A stretch of 64,000 bases of DNA. It comes from Corticium candelabrum. Lineage: Eukaryota; Porifera; Homoscleromorpha; Homosclerophorida; Plakinidae. The notes under the pieces were generated by a model, which worked only from the letters and a program-made list of their open reading frames with translations, made no database searches and had not been told where the DNA came from. The first letter of the stretch is position 1. Each line of letters starts with the position of its first letter. Shown here one piece after another: positions 19,155 through 31,247 of the stretch. A program made the translations under genes and the position numbers. The DNA is taken from the NCBI RefSeq assembly GCF_963422355.1, contig NC_085086.1:8045417-8109416 (forward strand), given 5' to 3'.

Positions 19155-19660
19155 ACTTCAACGAGTAGCCAGTTCCCAATAGTTGGGTGGGAAACTGAGC
19201 CGGACGGCAGAACAAACTATCAAATGTTCGTCAAAGTTGACGAAATCGTCTACAGGCTGCTTCATCCCAAAGTTGGTAACGCGCACGAGCTGCACGCCCA
19301 GCTCTCTCAGACAACGGCAAATGGTGAGGGTGGGGACAGACTTTAGTACTGCCATCGTTCAAGTGCGACTTGGTATCGGCCGACGGCACCACGATGTGCC
19401 CTTTGTTGGAGAAATAGGTGCAAACACGAGAATTCAGCTCCTCCGTATACAATGTCTCGACGATAACTGGGTGCTCAGATAGGATTAGCGGTTGGAATTA
19501 TCGCTTCTGGTAATACGATCGGTCGTACTTACGTGGCGTAGCATTAGAGAGCACGGCGGTCTGACCACACAAATTGGACAATACACTCACAACATCTTCG
19601 TTCACTGTCAAGTTTACAGAATAGAAGTCGACGTCTAATTGGTCTTATTGAGACATACAG
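19155..19660 (-). pseudogene. Decayed unrecognised coding domain, copy I
   Basis: Minus-strand pieces are DFYSVNLTVNEDVVSVLSNL and CGQTAVLSNAT (19520-19645), then VIVETLYTEELNSRVCTYFS (19400-19475), then, after a frameshift near 19330, RELGVQLVRVTNFGMKQPVD (19240-19310). The same succession occurs at 20998-21470: YYSFTLEVNQ, then LCGQTVIISAT, then PFLRLTNFGQKEKTDKF. Conservation of the order between two diverged copies implies descent from one coding sequence. I do not recognise the family. It could be an element or old virus-derived structural gene, but nothing decisive is visible. Confidence 0.4.
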
Positions 19661-20337
19661 TCGTTGGAAGTCGTTATCGTCGTACAGTTCTATCTCTAAA
19701 AAAATTACACGAAAAGGAAATCTTTACGACACTGTTAACTCACCGGAAAAAGTGACAAAAGTAGGCGCGAGCAAGTGCTTATATAGGCCGAAAAGCGCTA
19801 CGTCACCAACCAATCAGAATCATTACGTAACGTGTAGCCAATCATAAGCAAGATACCCACCCAATGGGCAAATCGGTGGACCGAAAGTGGGACCTGAAGT
19901 GACCTTAGGTACGCCCCTTTTCTCACTATATTGACTTTTGGTTCGACTTCCGGTCGCCCACTTCCGGTATGAGATCATACTATTAAACGTCACTTCCTGT
20001 CACTTTTTCGGTAGAACTTCCTGGTCCTATTTGGGATCTAATTGTATTGAAAATTCAAATTTCATCAATTATAATATAAATTACATTTTCTGAATCCCCT
20101 TCATCCAATAACGTGTGTGCACAAATAAAAATTAATTAATCAAAGATATGGGGTACAAAAACCTTTTTTGTGTAAAGGTGATTTTGAAAACACAATATGT
20201 CCTTAATTCATCAAATTTAACTGAAATTCTTAGAGTTTTAGATTTAGACTTCTCACATCAACATAAGCCTAGGATTAAAAAAATTAGTCAAAGATCACTT
20301 AATTTGGGGTCACAAATACGCTAACACCAAAATAGGA
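19661..20337. other. No gene recognised
   Basis: AT-rich spacer with scattered short repeats of CACTTCCGG-like and CCAATCA words. No coding motif is seen. Confidence 0.5.
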
Positions 20338-20430
20338 TACCCTAACCCTAACCCTAACAACCCTCACCTTATTTACTCTAACTGTAACCCTAACTCTAAC
20401 GCTAACCCTAACTCTAACGCTAACCCTAAT
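20338..20430. repeat. Interstitial telomere-like repeats (CCCTAA)n
   Basis: Perfect CCCTAA units at 20339-20358 grade into degenerate CTCTAACGCTAACCCTAA units. This matches the metazoan TTAGGG telomere repeat read on the other strand. Confidence 0.85.
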
Positions 20431-21480
20431 CTGTTTTGGGGGTTTGTGAGTCTTTCAGCGCCATGGTGTTGTGTAACGGTACCCCTCCTCAAAACCTCCT
20501 CTGTCAACCTCAGCTTCTGACTCACCCTGTCAAAGTACGTGTCCACGCCTAACTTCCTGACGATCACTGAAGCAGGGTTGATTCGTTCCACGATCTTGTA
20601 TGTATCCAGTCTGTGGTACTGGTCGAGGGCCCAGTCAAGGTCTTGGCTAAAATCCTCGTTTCAAACCGTATTCATCTCGCACTGTGTTTGTTCTCAAGAA
20701 GGTGAACGAGGATTTCGCCGTACCTGCTGAGTCGCTGGTTTGCTTCCTTCTTGAGCATCGGAACTCATTAAAAGTCATACTGATGACATGCTCGGAGGAG
20801 TGGAACAGCAGGTTATAGACCTCTACCGATCTCAGTCCTTCTGTGTTGGTAAAATTGATGGTAATGCTGCCCCTTTATTGACCTCGGGGCAGGTCGATCG
20901 TCACAAGGCGTGAATAACACGTACATGTCCAGCGTGAGGTTGGCAGGGAGTAGGTAGCGGTGCTCCACGGCGATTACAAAAATAAATGGCCCTTTTTTCA
21001 AGAAGGATACGTCTCAATAGTTATGGGAGTAGCCGCTTCTCTGTGCTGTGCACGTTGAATCTCGTGGTTGAAGGTGATGAATTTGTCTGTCTTCTCCTTT
21101 TGACCGAAGTTGGTCAGGCGTAGGAATGGCACGTTGAGGTGGAGAAAGCATTCGACAAATAGTTGGGTGGGGGCAGGGTTTGTAATCCCTAAGGTCAGGT
21201 AGTCCTTGTCCCCTTCTGAATGCACACACATATGCCCCTGAAATGAAAAGAAATGACAAACATCTTCCTTCAGTGCGTGCCTTTTTTAGTCTCCAGTATG
21301 GCTTGGTTGTCGGCCAAGATCGATGGTTCAAAGTTACTTCCCGGTATATCGATCGGTCGCACTTATGATGACGGTCTGTCCGCAGAGACGTTGTCGAATT
21401 TCCGACAACCCCTGATTCACTTCAAGAGTGAAGGAATAGTAGTCACCAGTCCAGTTCACTTAGCTCGCAGAGAGCTTTGA
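20373..21480 (-). pseudogene. Decayed unrecognised coding domain, copy II
   Basis: Reading the minus strand from 21480: DYYSFTLEVNQGLSEIRQRL and CGQTVIISATDRYTG (21345-21455); MCVHSEGDKDYLTLGITNP to PFLRLTNFGQKEKTDKFITF (21050-21231); FIFVIAVEHRYLLPANLTLD (20920-21000); ITINFTNTEGLRSVEVYNLL (20800-20860); and INPASVIVRKLGVDTYFDRV (20530-20590). At least three frame changes separate these. The first two blocks repeat copy I. The protein would have been over 300 residues and rich in beta-type segments. I cannot name it. Confidence 0.4.
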
Positions 21481-21507
21481 ATTCGTTGATGTCGTACGCA
21501 TCCATCA

Positions 21508-21682
21508 GTTTTGGCTGTCGCTTTGAATTTCCTTGCTCAATTTCTACTGTTGAATTTTTGTCGAGCCTGTCTGCTAATTAGCATTTGTTACCTACCAATC
21601 CAAATATTGATTTACACACGCGCGTTCACACACATCCACCAACTCACACACAGCACCTGCAATCCATGAAAGCATGAGGACC
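21508..21682. repeat. Third partial copy of the composite repeat
   Basis: It closely matches 15709-15882 (for example CAGTTTTGGCTGTCGCTTTG and CACATCCACCAACTCACACA). It ends within the AGCACCTGCAATCCATGAAAG block. Confidence 0.85.
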
Positions 21683-22226
21683 AAAGAGACCAGACTGTTA
21701 CGCCACACCCTTGCCAGAGTGGGTGGATCAAGCCTAGTTCAGCTCCATTTGATCCTCAATCAGGCTTGCTTTCGTTGCAAAGGAAAGCGTACGGTGAAAG
21801 TCATTATCCTTTATTACTCTGAGAAGGCTAATACGTAGATGTGCTTTGTGAGATGTTGGGCAAAACGTTTGGTTGTGCAGGTTTCTACCAGTAGTAGTTC
21901 ATAATTTTGTACATGATAGACTTAGTTACCATTGCAAGTGCACAGTGTACACGTTTGTATGCGAATATAACGTTGAACCACAGTTGTGGCACTGCTGAGA
22001 AGTACAGCTACGCAAGGTATGTTTTAGACCGGATCACAGCGTCTGTGCATTTGCATGGTCTCAGAACTGCATGGTACTTAACAATCACCAGTCGTCATCG
22101 TCGTCATGTACGAACTATGGCACACGTTGTCTTGATGGCCAGTCGTGACACGGATCTTTCGTGTGTAGAAATCTTTGCGTATAACTGGTAAATGAAGCTG
22201 TGTTTACACTGTCGCTTCAGAGGTAC
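21683..22226. other. No gene recognised
   Basis: Neither strand gives a motif-bearing translation. Confidence 0.5.
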
Positions 22227-22314
22227 GCGCGCGCGCGCGCGTGTGTGTGTGTTTGTGTTTGTGTGTGTATGTGTTTGTGTTTGTGTGTGTGTGTGTGTGT
22301 GTGGGGGGGGGGGG
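22227..22314. repeat. (CG)n(TG)n microsatellite ending in a G run
   Basis: A CG run leads into TG/TTTG repeats and ends in an 11-12 base G tract. The CG part is Z-DNA prone. Confidence 0.95.
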
Positions 22315-22489
22315 TTCCGTGATGAAATACCTCCGAAGTGGTGAACCTTGGCCGTATGCGATGTGCAACGTCATAATTTGTAATATGTATTATTTCACTA
22401 ACAGTAGTTACAGAATCAATATAAACAAACACACACACACTAATTAAAAATGCAAAGTAATATTCGTGGCGTAAAAATAGTTACTAACG

Positions 22490-22760
22490 TTGCCTTTTCC
22501 TTTTCCGTTTCCTCCTCCTGTCGTGCTGCCATTGGAAGCTCTTCTCGGTGGCTTTCCTATATCTCCCTTTGGTGTTGGTCCAGGCCGCCATCTTTTGGAG
22601 GATGTCGTCATTGAAGTAGAGGGAAAAGAGGTCGAGAGGTGTAGGGTGGTTGTCAGGAAGGTTGCTGGATAGATGGACACCGACGGGACGTGTGGGTAGA
22701 CATATGGGAGGGGTGACGACGACATGCTCACAGTCATGGTAGTGAGTATCCAGTGCCAGT
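22490..22760 (-). pseudogene. piggyBac transposase N-terminal fragment
   Basis: On the minus strand the frame gives LFSLYFNDDILQKMAAWTNT, then KGRYRKATEKSFQWQHD. It matches the first block of the piggyBac relic at 13800-13930 at both DNA and protein level. Downstream it runs into RRRKRKRQR, with a possible donor near 22483. It is a single-exon scrap of a second piggyBac copy. Confidence 0.7.
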
Positions 22761-22930
22761 AGTCTCCTACAAAATGCATGTATTTATTGTTACCTCGCCA
22801 GCCAACTCTATTATCTGATTATTCCTACACCTCTTCTCTTCAGGTTTGGATTGTGGTGACGTATATTTACAACGTTCACTGTTTCTATGAAGTGCGGTAT
22901 GAAGTGCAGTATACAATAGTAAAACATCCT

Positions 22931-22943
22931 TTCTCTCACTCAC

Positions 22944-23033
<90 letters not shown>
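22931..23033. repeat. (CT)n(CA)n microsatellite
   Basis: A CT tract is followed directly by about 35 CA units with one CG interruption. Confidence 0.97.
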
Positions 23034-25428
23034 CAGCAACAACAAACAACAGTCCGATGTGTTTACTTCCTCTTCATACCACTTTTTACCTTTCTCGTCC
23101 TTTACCGTCCAACCTCTGTAACTCCATCCACACCTTCACTGCCTTTTGTGCTCTTAAACCTACCAACACGCTCTCTGTCCCTCGCAAACTGATTACTGTC
23201 TCCCCCATTTCTTTGGTCTCACATCAACACTCACTTCAACATGTCGACAGCACATACACTCATCCACGTCCCCTGTTAGTGTCGTCTCCTCCAACTCCAA
23301 CAACTCTCCAGTCTAGCTTCTTCTGGCTTTGTCAGGACCATTTCATCGGTCCCTTGTGATACGTTTGCTCTTGTTTCTTTGGTTGTTTAGGGATCTTGTT
23401 TTTCGAATGCTATTGAATGGTTTGGGACGTTTGCAGTACATCCTTTCTTTAATAAAATTTGTATAATGGAATTGAAGCCTTTATGCAGTTCACCAATTTT
23501 GGGATTTCGAGAGTCAACAAGAAATATTGTCTTATTGGAGGTTTAGAGTAACTATAACGCAAACCGAGCGTGAGCTTGGTGTCAAGGTGCGCTTTCGCGT
23601 ATTGAAGCTGAAAGCTATAAATCTTTTTCCTCGTATGTTTCATTAAGTTCGCCAGTACTTGGTTGACTTTAGGCGGTCGTGCATTCGTGATATTACTTTA
23701 CCACAGCGAAATTATATACAGTACACACAAGCACAGAAATTCAGATTAGAAATAATCATCCGAATGGCAATTTTATGAAAATTGTTCCATGCAGCACAGC
23801 TAGCCTTTCTACTGGCAAGCAATCTCGTCGGTCTTTCTCCGACTCACGCTACATCTGCGTAGCCCTTCCTTCAAATAGAGCTCGAATGGCATATGCAGCT
23901 GTCCTGTAGTACTTTGCTTTCGCAAAACAAAATCTGCAATACATTTATTATGTAACTGAATAGTAAACAATCAATCTGGGTTATTTGGCAATGCGATTGT
24001 CAATGTTAATGAATGTACATGTTTATGCTTTTTGATTTGACATTTCAAAGTTAGCTACACTTAGCTACATGAAGCATGCCGTAAAACTGGCCACAGATGT
24101 TACTCAACCGCATTGTTCCCAATTACATATATGATTGTAAAGCAAACAGAATTGTACAAGTTTATCAAATAAGCTGTATAATACGTTTGCCGGATTGTAT
24201 TATCGTTAGTTTACTTTATATTAACGTCTTGTAGTAGGTGGAGCATCTGTGAGGGATATGTAATGTCACATATATGTATAGTAAGCTGCCATGAGTAGAA
24301 CAATACTTGTAGCCAACATCTCTCCACCATTTCCTTTGCCAATACCATGCCTTCGCCAACTATTAGAGTATAATCTTCTTCACCAGACAGAGAAACAAGT
24401 AGCGATGGCGCCACCAAAATTTTAGTCATCAAGATGGAATCCGAGAGAGACGTGACTACGGCAGATGCTACATAGGGGAACGTGGCGTGTGCTTGGTTGT
24501 CGAATTTTACCGAAATTGCAGTGTAGCAACCTCAGTTTGTGGTTTTAGAAGTAAAATTCCGTGAACTACGTCTAAAAAGCTTAGAATTTGGCTACCAGAG
24601 TCACGGTCTAACGCAACGTCATCTTGCAACGTCTTGATCGTTCCAATTCAGGCTATAGAGAGACTTCAGTTACTTTGCCTTCAGTGCAAATATGAGCCTC
24701 TAAGTCGTCGCTCGCGGTTACTGAGTGTTCGAAAAAGTGCACTCTTTTCAAAGGGATACAGTGCGCAAGTCTGAGCGTGACCCTGCACCTTAGCAATGCC
24801 TAATACTGCGAACGAAGGTTTGTCTTTGTATAAACACTTAGTCAAAGCAGTAGAGGATGCTGAATCCTGTCAGTGATGATGAATTTTCTTTGTCTTTTAA
24901 CTTCTGTATTAATTTCTGCTATGAGTCTCCTGGGTCAATTTCTATGACATCATCATCTATACTGACTGAAAAAAAGGGCAATTGGCTTTTGTGGAAGTAT
25001 TGAATTACTGGCTTGATTTTCATCTGTACTTGTCTCTTTTATGGGTAGCTCGATTAATACCTGCAACGTATATGAATGTAGCAACTGATCTCACATTTAA
25101 GTAGTTATTGCATGTAACCCACCTTTGCTATCCATGTTCTAGCAAGAGGTATGTGTGACTAATCAAGACACGAATAAGCAAATATAGACATGAGACACAA
25201 AAATAGTTTGATACTTGATGAAAGTTGTAGGGGATTCCCAGCATTTGATATAATGAATACTATTAACATACAAGCCTTTAAGTGACACTTTGGAACAAAG
25301 ATTGATGAATTCCTCACCAAACATACAAAGACTCCGCAGTCCCATCCGTTGCTTTGGGTAGGAAAATTCTGTTTATAGTAAGTTTATCGTATTAACATGG
25401 GAGAGGACATGTACAACATAAGCTACTA
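23034..25428. other. 2.4 kb without a recognised gene
   Basis: Frames longer than 60 codons exist but carry no motif and no consistent splice pattern. No inverted repeats or TA-flanked ends were noticed. Confidence 0.5.
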
Positions 25429-25830
25429 CATTGAAACCTGTCTAAATGGAACACCTTGGAGTATTACAGTTAGTGTTTCATTGACAGAAGTGTTCCAATT
25501 ACAGAGTTTTGGGTTCCATATAACGTTCTAATGTCTTCTATAACAAAACCGGATTAGTAGTTTTTGCTTACCATGCACACTGTAATCTAGTGCAAGTGGA
25601 TGATAATGAGCACTTGTTTAGTGTTTTGTAGTTATTAGAGACTGAAAAGAGTCAAGCAACAGTGCAGTACAACACTCTAATAGCTTTACATGATCATGAA
25701 AGAGCTTTGAAGTTCTTGCTGCTGAAGGTGAAGGTATCCCAAAATTTGAAGTTGGCAGGGAACCACAAATACTGTTCCACTTAGAGAGGTGTTTCAATGA
25801 CAGAGGTTTTCCGTGTCACAGGTTTCACTG
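25429..25830. mobile_element. MITE with TA duplication, Tigger/pogo-like ends
   Basis: The left end is CATTGAAACCTGTCTAAATG after TA (25427-25428). The right end reads inward CAGTGAAACCTGTGACACGG before TA (25831-25832). About 13 terminal bases match with one mismatch, then homology is patchy (GGAACA...). The length is 402 bp with no ORF. CAnTGAAACCTnT ends with TA targets are typical of non-autonomous Tigger/mariner elements. Confidence 0.6.
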
Positions 25831-25832
25831 TA

Positions 25833-27290
25833 TGTGAGTGTGAGTGTCAATAAACAAACCTTCAAGTTTGCATGGAATTTGGTCACTAAAAACCACTCAC
25901 CATCTTTTTGCTTCGTGCTTGATGAACTCTCTGGTCAAGAATATTGCAGTGTGAATTACTTGACAACTGTATTCTGAATATATACCTAATTCGCAATACA
26001 ACTTTCTTATTCTGTGTATCTGGGCTTAGTGAATCCAAATACAGCAGTTCCAAAATCTGCCTCAAAAGTCGAAGTAATTAGAAGCGAATTACAGTGATGC
26101 AAATTAATATGATACACTTATAGCAACTGTCCAATGAACTGATGAATGAATAAGAAATATGACAATGTTATACTCAAACATGTTAGTCAACTGTAACAAC
26201 CACACATGAAACAAAACAATTGAAACAGTTCCTATCATTTAATGACGGATACCTAAATTAAGTTGCATCACACTTCTTGCAAAGTTATTGAATAATGCAT
26301 GTCATTCCAAGTGTAACTGCAAGCTTACAGGTATTACTGTTTAATATTTGTCTGTGTGGTTGGGTGTTATTAAAGTCTCCGTGTAAACTGTTATTGAGCA
26401 GGGGCGTAGGGTGTCATGGGCTAGATCACGCTATAGCCCCAGAATTTGTAGGCATGGTCTTGAATTTTACAGACTATACTGCTACAACACTATACGTAAT
26501 GCTTGGAAATGCGTGGCGGGTATCAGTTCAACTAATAAAGTGGGCATGTTTCTAGTTTGTGAAGTCTATTCCCCTCATTTGTGGAGGTCACGCTATGCCC
26601 CTGTATTGAGCTGTGTGTGAAAATGTTACAGCAAATATTTCATTAACTCAAAGGAGGAGAGTATTTAGTTCTAAAATTGACTAACATATCTATTCATGCT
26701 GAAATCTGGTAGGGGTCTTACTCGTTTCCAGTGCCATGAAGTTGTTGGATGTTGCTTTTTCAAGCGATCCAGAGATGTGTAAAAATGTACTATATGCTAT
26801 TACCTCCCTCCCCCCCTACACAATTATCAACAAAGGCAATAGAAACAATTGTAATTGGGGAGGCTAGGTACATTGATTCACTTGTTTACTGATAGTAGCA
26901 GTAATAATTGCCTAGAAACAATTGATTACCTTTGTAACATAACAATTAGATTGTGTTTAGTCAAGCAAAATGGAAACTTACTGCGCTATTAAGCCAAACG
27001 CCCTTGCAACAATGTCGAGATATCTTTATTGGTCAGGTATTGACCGTCAGGTGTGCAGCGAGTAACAGAACTTTCATCAGCAGATGTTAACATGGCTTTA
27101 ATCTTGGAGACATAAAGAATCAGTTGACATAGATACATTCTTAATTAGCACCCTAAACTATTGAACCTAGTCCCTATCATGGCTGCTTACTGCCATCCAG
27201 GAAAGTTTATAACTATTGTTGGCTTAAAGGATAAATGTACTATTAGTAATTCTCGTCAGGGATTAGGAACCAATAGTACATACTATAATC
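25833..27290. other. No gene recognised
   Basis: AT-rich sequence. Short plus-strand frames near 26295-26620 have no motif. Confidence 0.5.
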
Positions 27291-27299
27291 ATGATCAGC

Positions 27300-27473
27300 C
27301 ACTGTGCCTATCACGAAGAATTTTCATTAAGTTTAAACAAACAACAAGCAAATCGTAATCACATTTACCTTTTGCAAATACCTTGAGTACTATCTCCATA
27401 TCTGATGTAGAATGCTCTTGGATTGATTCTATGACAGTCATTATTTGTTTCAAAGAAAGTACATGTGTGTGGA

Positions 27474-27541
<68 letters not shown>

Positions 27542-28931
27542 AGTGTTCTAATACCATAGTTGTGGCTAGTCCCAAAATGCTCTGACAATGACATTCGATC
27601 CTGCGCAACAGCACAACATGAAAAAAAGGAAAACAGCCTTTGAAAACTTACCGAATTATTAGAAGAAACTGACACATAATGACTCTCCCCAATGTGACCA
27701 CTGTAGATGTCTGAAGTTGATGGTTTTCCGTTTATTGGAGACACCTGACTGCAGTCGTAGTGGAGAGAAGACTCGACAACCCATATTCGTGTACTATAGA
27801 CGTTTGCATGTGCATCTAATGTCAAGTGGTCACCCCAGTTACCCAATGTTGACATGTCTTCAACATAATTATGGTAACCAGTAGTCATGAAGGGTTTATA
27901 TCTAGCACAGCACCTATATAATGTTATGCCTCCAATGCAACTTCATCACAATACCACCCTGTGGTATCACCTCTTTCGAAACTTGTCCATGTATTAGACG
28001 GCCTGTTTACGAACTATATTGTGATAGATATATGGTGTCTCCAAAGATTTGATGCGAAACCGATTGAAACTGGCAGTTTCCATTGCCTTCTACATCAACA
28101 GGTGTTAAACCTAACGAGTGAAGTCTCTTCTGTAAACGTCTTTTGTCATCATCACAGGGCTGTGTCTGCTGTAGCAGTGTATTTGGCTGACGTTTCAGCA
28201 CTAACTGTTGGCAAGACATAGAAGAGATGTCGATGCGACCTATAAGTAGATGATAGTCAACAAAACAAGACATCTTCATAACAGCATTTTAGAATTACGT
28301 TCAGAAATTTTTTTAGGCAGTTTGAAACTAATGGCTCGTACGACTTGTCATTCTCTAGTAATGCAGTGTCATCTCTTTGTACATTGATACTTTTCTGATT
28401 CTGATTAGCGCGTTGTATAGCTATGGGGCAGGCCATTGCTTATCCAAGAGAAAAGCGTTCAAAACGAACCTCTCCTCAATTAATTTCGTCTTGAGTAACT
28501 GTCGTGGCACACTGTCGCAGCGAGGATCGGATAGCAATATTACTTGCTTACAAACAGACGAAACAGCCTTGCTAGTACCCGAAGACTGTGAACGTCGAGC
28601 TGCTCTTTTTTTCTTCCACTGCATTGCCAAGAACGGGAGCGACTGCGTCCAAGGCGATCGCAGATCTGAATGATACCTGTAGCTCTCACCCTCGCCCAAA
28701 GTCGGACGAGATTTCTTGTTCGGGCATGTTGAATGGCGACCTTCGACGAGCTGGTGATGTGTAACTGGCATCCGAACCACTGGTTTCAGAGGTAGTGGCC
28801 GATGCATTTCGATCTCTGTCATGCTGTCGAGCGACGGATTCGTCCAAGGCCGAGCGAAACTGTGGGTGGTTGACGATATTCCTGACTAATTCGGCAACAT
28901 CCACGTCGCGTGGGTCGACTCTATCCGCCAT
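27300..28931 (-). pseudogene. OTU-domain protease gene, probably degraded
   Basis: OTU proteases are cysteine deubiquitinases. The minus-strand start at 28931 gives MADRVDPRDVDVAELVRNIV and a Ser/Arg-rich tail. After a short frame change at 28690 the sequence is KQVILLSDPRCDSVPRQLL... (about 28470-28580), a segment I associate with invertebrate OTU/HECT-type proteins. The catalytic Cys motif is VEGNGNCQFQSVSHQIFGDT (about 28050-28105). The His end is NWGDHLTLDAHANVYSTRIW to YSGHIGESHYVSV (27680-27850). A likely intron (GTGATACC...GCTAG) lies at 27900-27975. Between the Cys and His blocks, YHNIVRKQAV is followed by a TAA in frame and needs a frameshift to join the Cys motif, so this copy is likely non-functional. 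A CA/TG microsatellite lies in the following intron. Confidence 0.65.
27476..27541. repeat. (GT)n(GC)n microsatellite
   Basis: About 27 GT units then five GC units, inside an inferred intron of the OTU gene. Confidence 0.97.
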
Positions 28932-28979
28932 ATCGCGATCAGGAGGCAAGATCGCTCTAACAGATGGCAAAGAGCGTCG

Positions 28980-29875
28980 AATGCTGTGCTGTGGAATGCC
29001 ACCGATGTGTACTCAGGTGCCCCATACATAACAGCTTATACCTTGATCACGTGTTGCGTCACCTGACTCGTTGTTCACGTCCATGTCCGCTGCTTGTAGC
29101 CCTCAGTCTATAATAAATTGAGATGATTCATACACATACACCACGAAATGCAGATGGCATTTGCAGTCTACTACCATCCAAAATACGGTAAAATTCTACC
29201 TTGTACTTGGTTGGAAGGTTGAGTTGGCACGTGCATCTACGCACCAGCACCAGAAACGTCGGCTTCATCAGCCAAACTAGAGTCGAACTTGTCGATGTTC
29301 TCGTTCGTACCAAGACCAATTTCGTCGATTTCGCCGTCAGAGTTACAAAAACCGCCGTGGCAACGCCATAATGAGATCACGTGACAACACACGGCAATCA
29401 ATACAAGCAAAGAATGCATGAATCTTACCGTCTTGGGGTTTTCTATTATATAGTCTAATGTTAGTGTAAACCACTGCTATTTCGATGTTAGCGAAGGCGC
29501 ACCAGTAGTGCGTACAGGAACATGTTTTTATTTCCGTTGACGCATAATGACCGCTCCCGAGCGATTCTTCCCATCACTTCTTGTTTCAATTACGTCAACC
29601 GTTGCGTACGTCATAAACTTACTAAGAAATAGAGCGTCGGAATTTATCTTATTGGTACTAATTCGGTTGCATTACGCAAAGTTCCGGTTCTGGCTTTCCA
29701 ATATAGTACCAGTTAAAATTCCCGGATGCTGTTAGGCGAAACTAGATATCAATAGTATTCTATCCATAGCAATGCACATGGTAAATTTAGCTTGATTTTC
29801 CCGTATCAACGCGACAACACATGTACTGCGCGTGCTCAGAAGATGCGTCTGTTTGACCCCTTGGCTAATAAAGGG
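28980..29875. other. No firm gene; one short possible secreted ORF
   Basis: A 60-codon minus-strand frame at 29237-29419 begins MHSLLVLIAVCCHVISLW, a plausible signal peptide, then an acidic stretch. It has no homology I recognise and could be chance. Confidence 0.3.
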
Positions 29876-30214
29876 TTAAACATAATTATTGCTGGTAGCC
29901 AGAGGACACTTGTTTGACAATGAGTTTGTTGACATGGAGTCTGGTGCTCTCTCTGCATTGTTCTTTGGGCTGACAGTCTTTATTCGATTCGAGCGCACGT
30001 TAACTGGAGTCTTGGTCCGCTTCTTAGCAATAGACCACGCTGTCGGAGTTTTGTCCATTGTCAGGAACGTTGCTGAAAACACAGGCGCGTGCAGTTGGCT
30101 GATGGCATGGTGCTGCTTGACGCCGCCAGTTGCCTGAAGCACGCATCGCACAACAGCCAGTCTGTACCGCTGTGGCACTGAGCCTCGTGCCGTACTAAAC
30201 GTAGATACATTCAT
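29876..30214 (-). CDS. Hypothetical protein, weak
   Basis: A 112-codon frame, MNVSTFSTARGSVPQRYRLA onward, ends with a basic, Ser/Asn-rich tail (KKRTKTPVNVRSNRIKT). No domain is recognised and there is no second copy to test conservation. It may be chance. Confidence 0.2.
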   Translation of the reverse strand: MNVSTFSTARGSVPQRYRLAVVRCVLQATGGVKQHHAISQLHAPVFSATFLTMDKTPTAWSIAKKRTKTPVNVRSNRIKTVSPKNNAERAPDSMSTNSLSNKCPLATSNNYV

Positions 30215-30409
30215 TAAATGACGAAGGATAGCAGTGTGAATGCTGTGAAGGAGTGGATTGAGGGGATCCTACATGATAGGGCGCTCCAATTGCACCTTGG
30301 CTTTGTTGGAAGTAACTTCTGGCCTGATCTGACCCAACTGATGGTTCTTCGAGACAATGACTTCCTACATGCAGCTGAAAGTCTCCTTGTAACTGTCTGT
30401 TCGCCGCCT

Positions 30410-30620
30410 TCCTGTTAGGCAGTGCAAGACGTTCAAGTAAATGATCCTCCTTAGCTGATGTTGACCGTTCTTCTGCCTTTTCCCAACGTTTTCAACCATT
30501 TCTGCACTTTTCCATTAAACTTCCATACCAGGCTTGCAATTTCGCGATGAGACCAGCCTAACTGATGGAGAGCTCATATCTTGCATTTCTAGCGTGGACT
30601 GAGTTGTCGTTCGTTTGACT
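30410..30620 (-). pseudogene. Helix-turn-helix transposase fragment
   Basis: A minus-strand reading around 30500-30570 gives LGWSHREIASLVWKFNGKVQ followed by KWLKTLGKGR. This has the shape of a homeodomain-like HTH at the start of Tc1/IS630-type transposases. No catalytic region follows and a neighbouring frame carries stops. Confidence 0.3.
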
Positions 30621-31221
30621 TTAAGAACTTTACGTAAGGGAATACGGCGGTAAAACTCGGCGGTAAAATACGGAGGGAATCAGCTCAAATTGACTTTGCA
30701 AGAAAGATCATGTGATTGGAGAGAACAGCTAACCGTTTCTCCTAGAGTTCGCATTACGATATGTCCAAACAGCTAATTACCACATTAGTTTACTCTTGCA
30801 CATTAAAATGTAATCCGGTTCTCGTGACTTTTGATGCTAAATCTAAATTGATGATACCTCTGAGGAAAGTCACATCTGCATTAGCCTCGGAGCCAGACCG
30901 CTTTTGCATGTGATGGGAGGAAAGGGCGGGTAAGAGAGCTCTGAGGATAAAGCGGTCTGGGGACTACGCTATTTTAAATGAGTTCGGAAGTTGGCGCAAC
31001 GACTTAATTTGTTGGATTTGGAAAGGTTTCTCAGTCGTCCGGACGCCATGTTCTGTGTTTACCGGACATCTACGCAAATCGGGCGGACATCCTTTACAGT
31101 TCCCCATAAGGGTATACTGGAAGCTAATCATTAGTGTGATTATCATACTGGCATTTGTGTGAGTATACGTGACTCTTGCGCACTTTTAATGATTTCCACA
31201 TGTAATGATTACCACAACATA
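30621..31221. other. No feature recognised
   Basis: Spacer before the Tc1 element at 31222. No gene seen. Confidence 0.5.
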
Positions 31222-31247
31222 CAGCTCTGGAAAAAATTATAAGACCA
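31222..31247 (+). repeat. Tc1-like terminal inverted repeat (left)
   Basis: Starts CAGCTCTGG and pairs with 32820-32845 with one mismatch. Confidence 0.92.

Noticed and set aside
22217..22438. His/Thr-rich minus-strand frame
   Set aside because: It translates the CG/TG microsatellite and G run; no protein signature outside the repeat.
22778..23359. 193-codon plus-strand frame
   Set aside because: It is carried by the CT/CA microsatellite and the flanks lack motifs.
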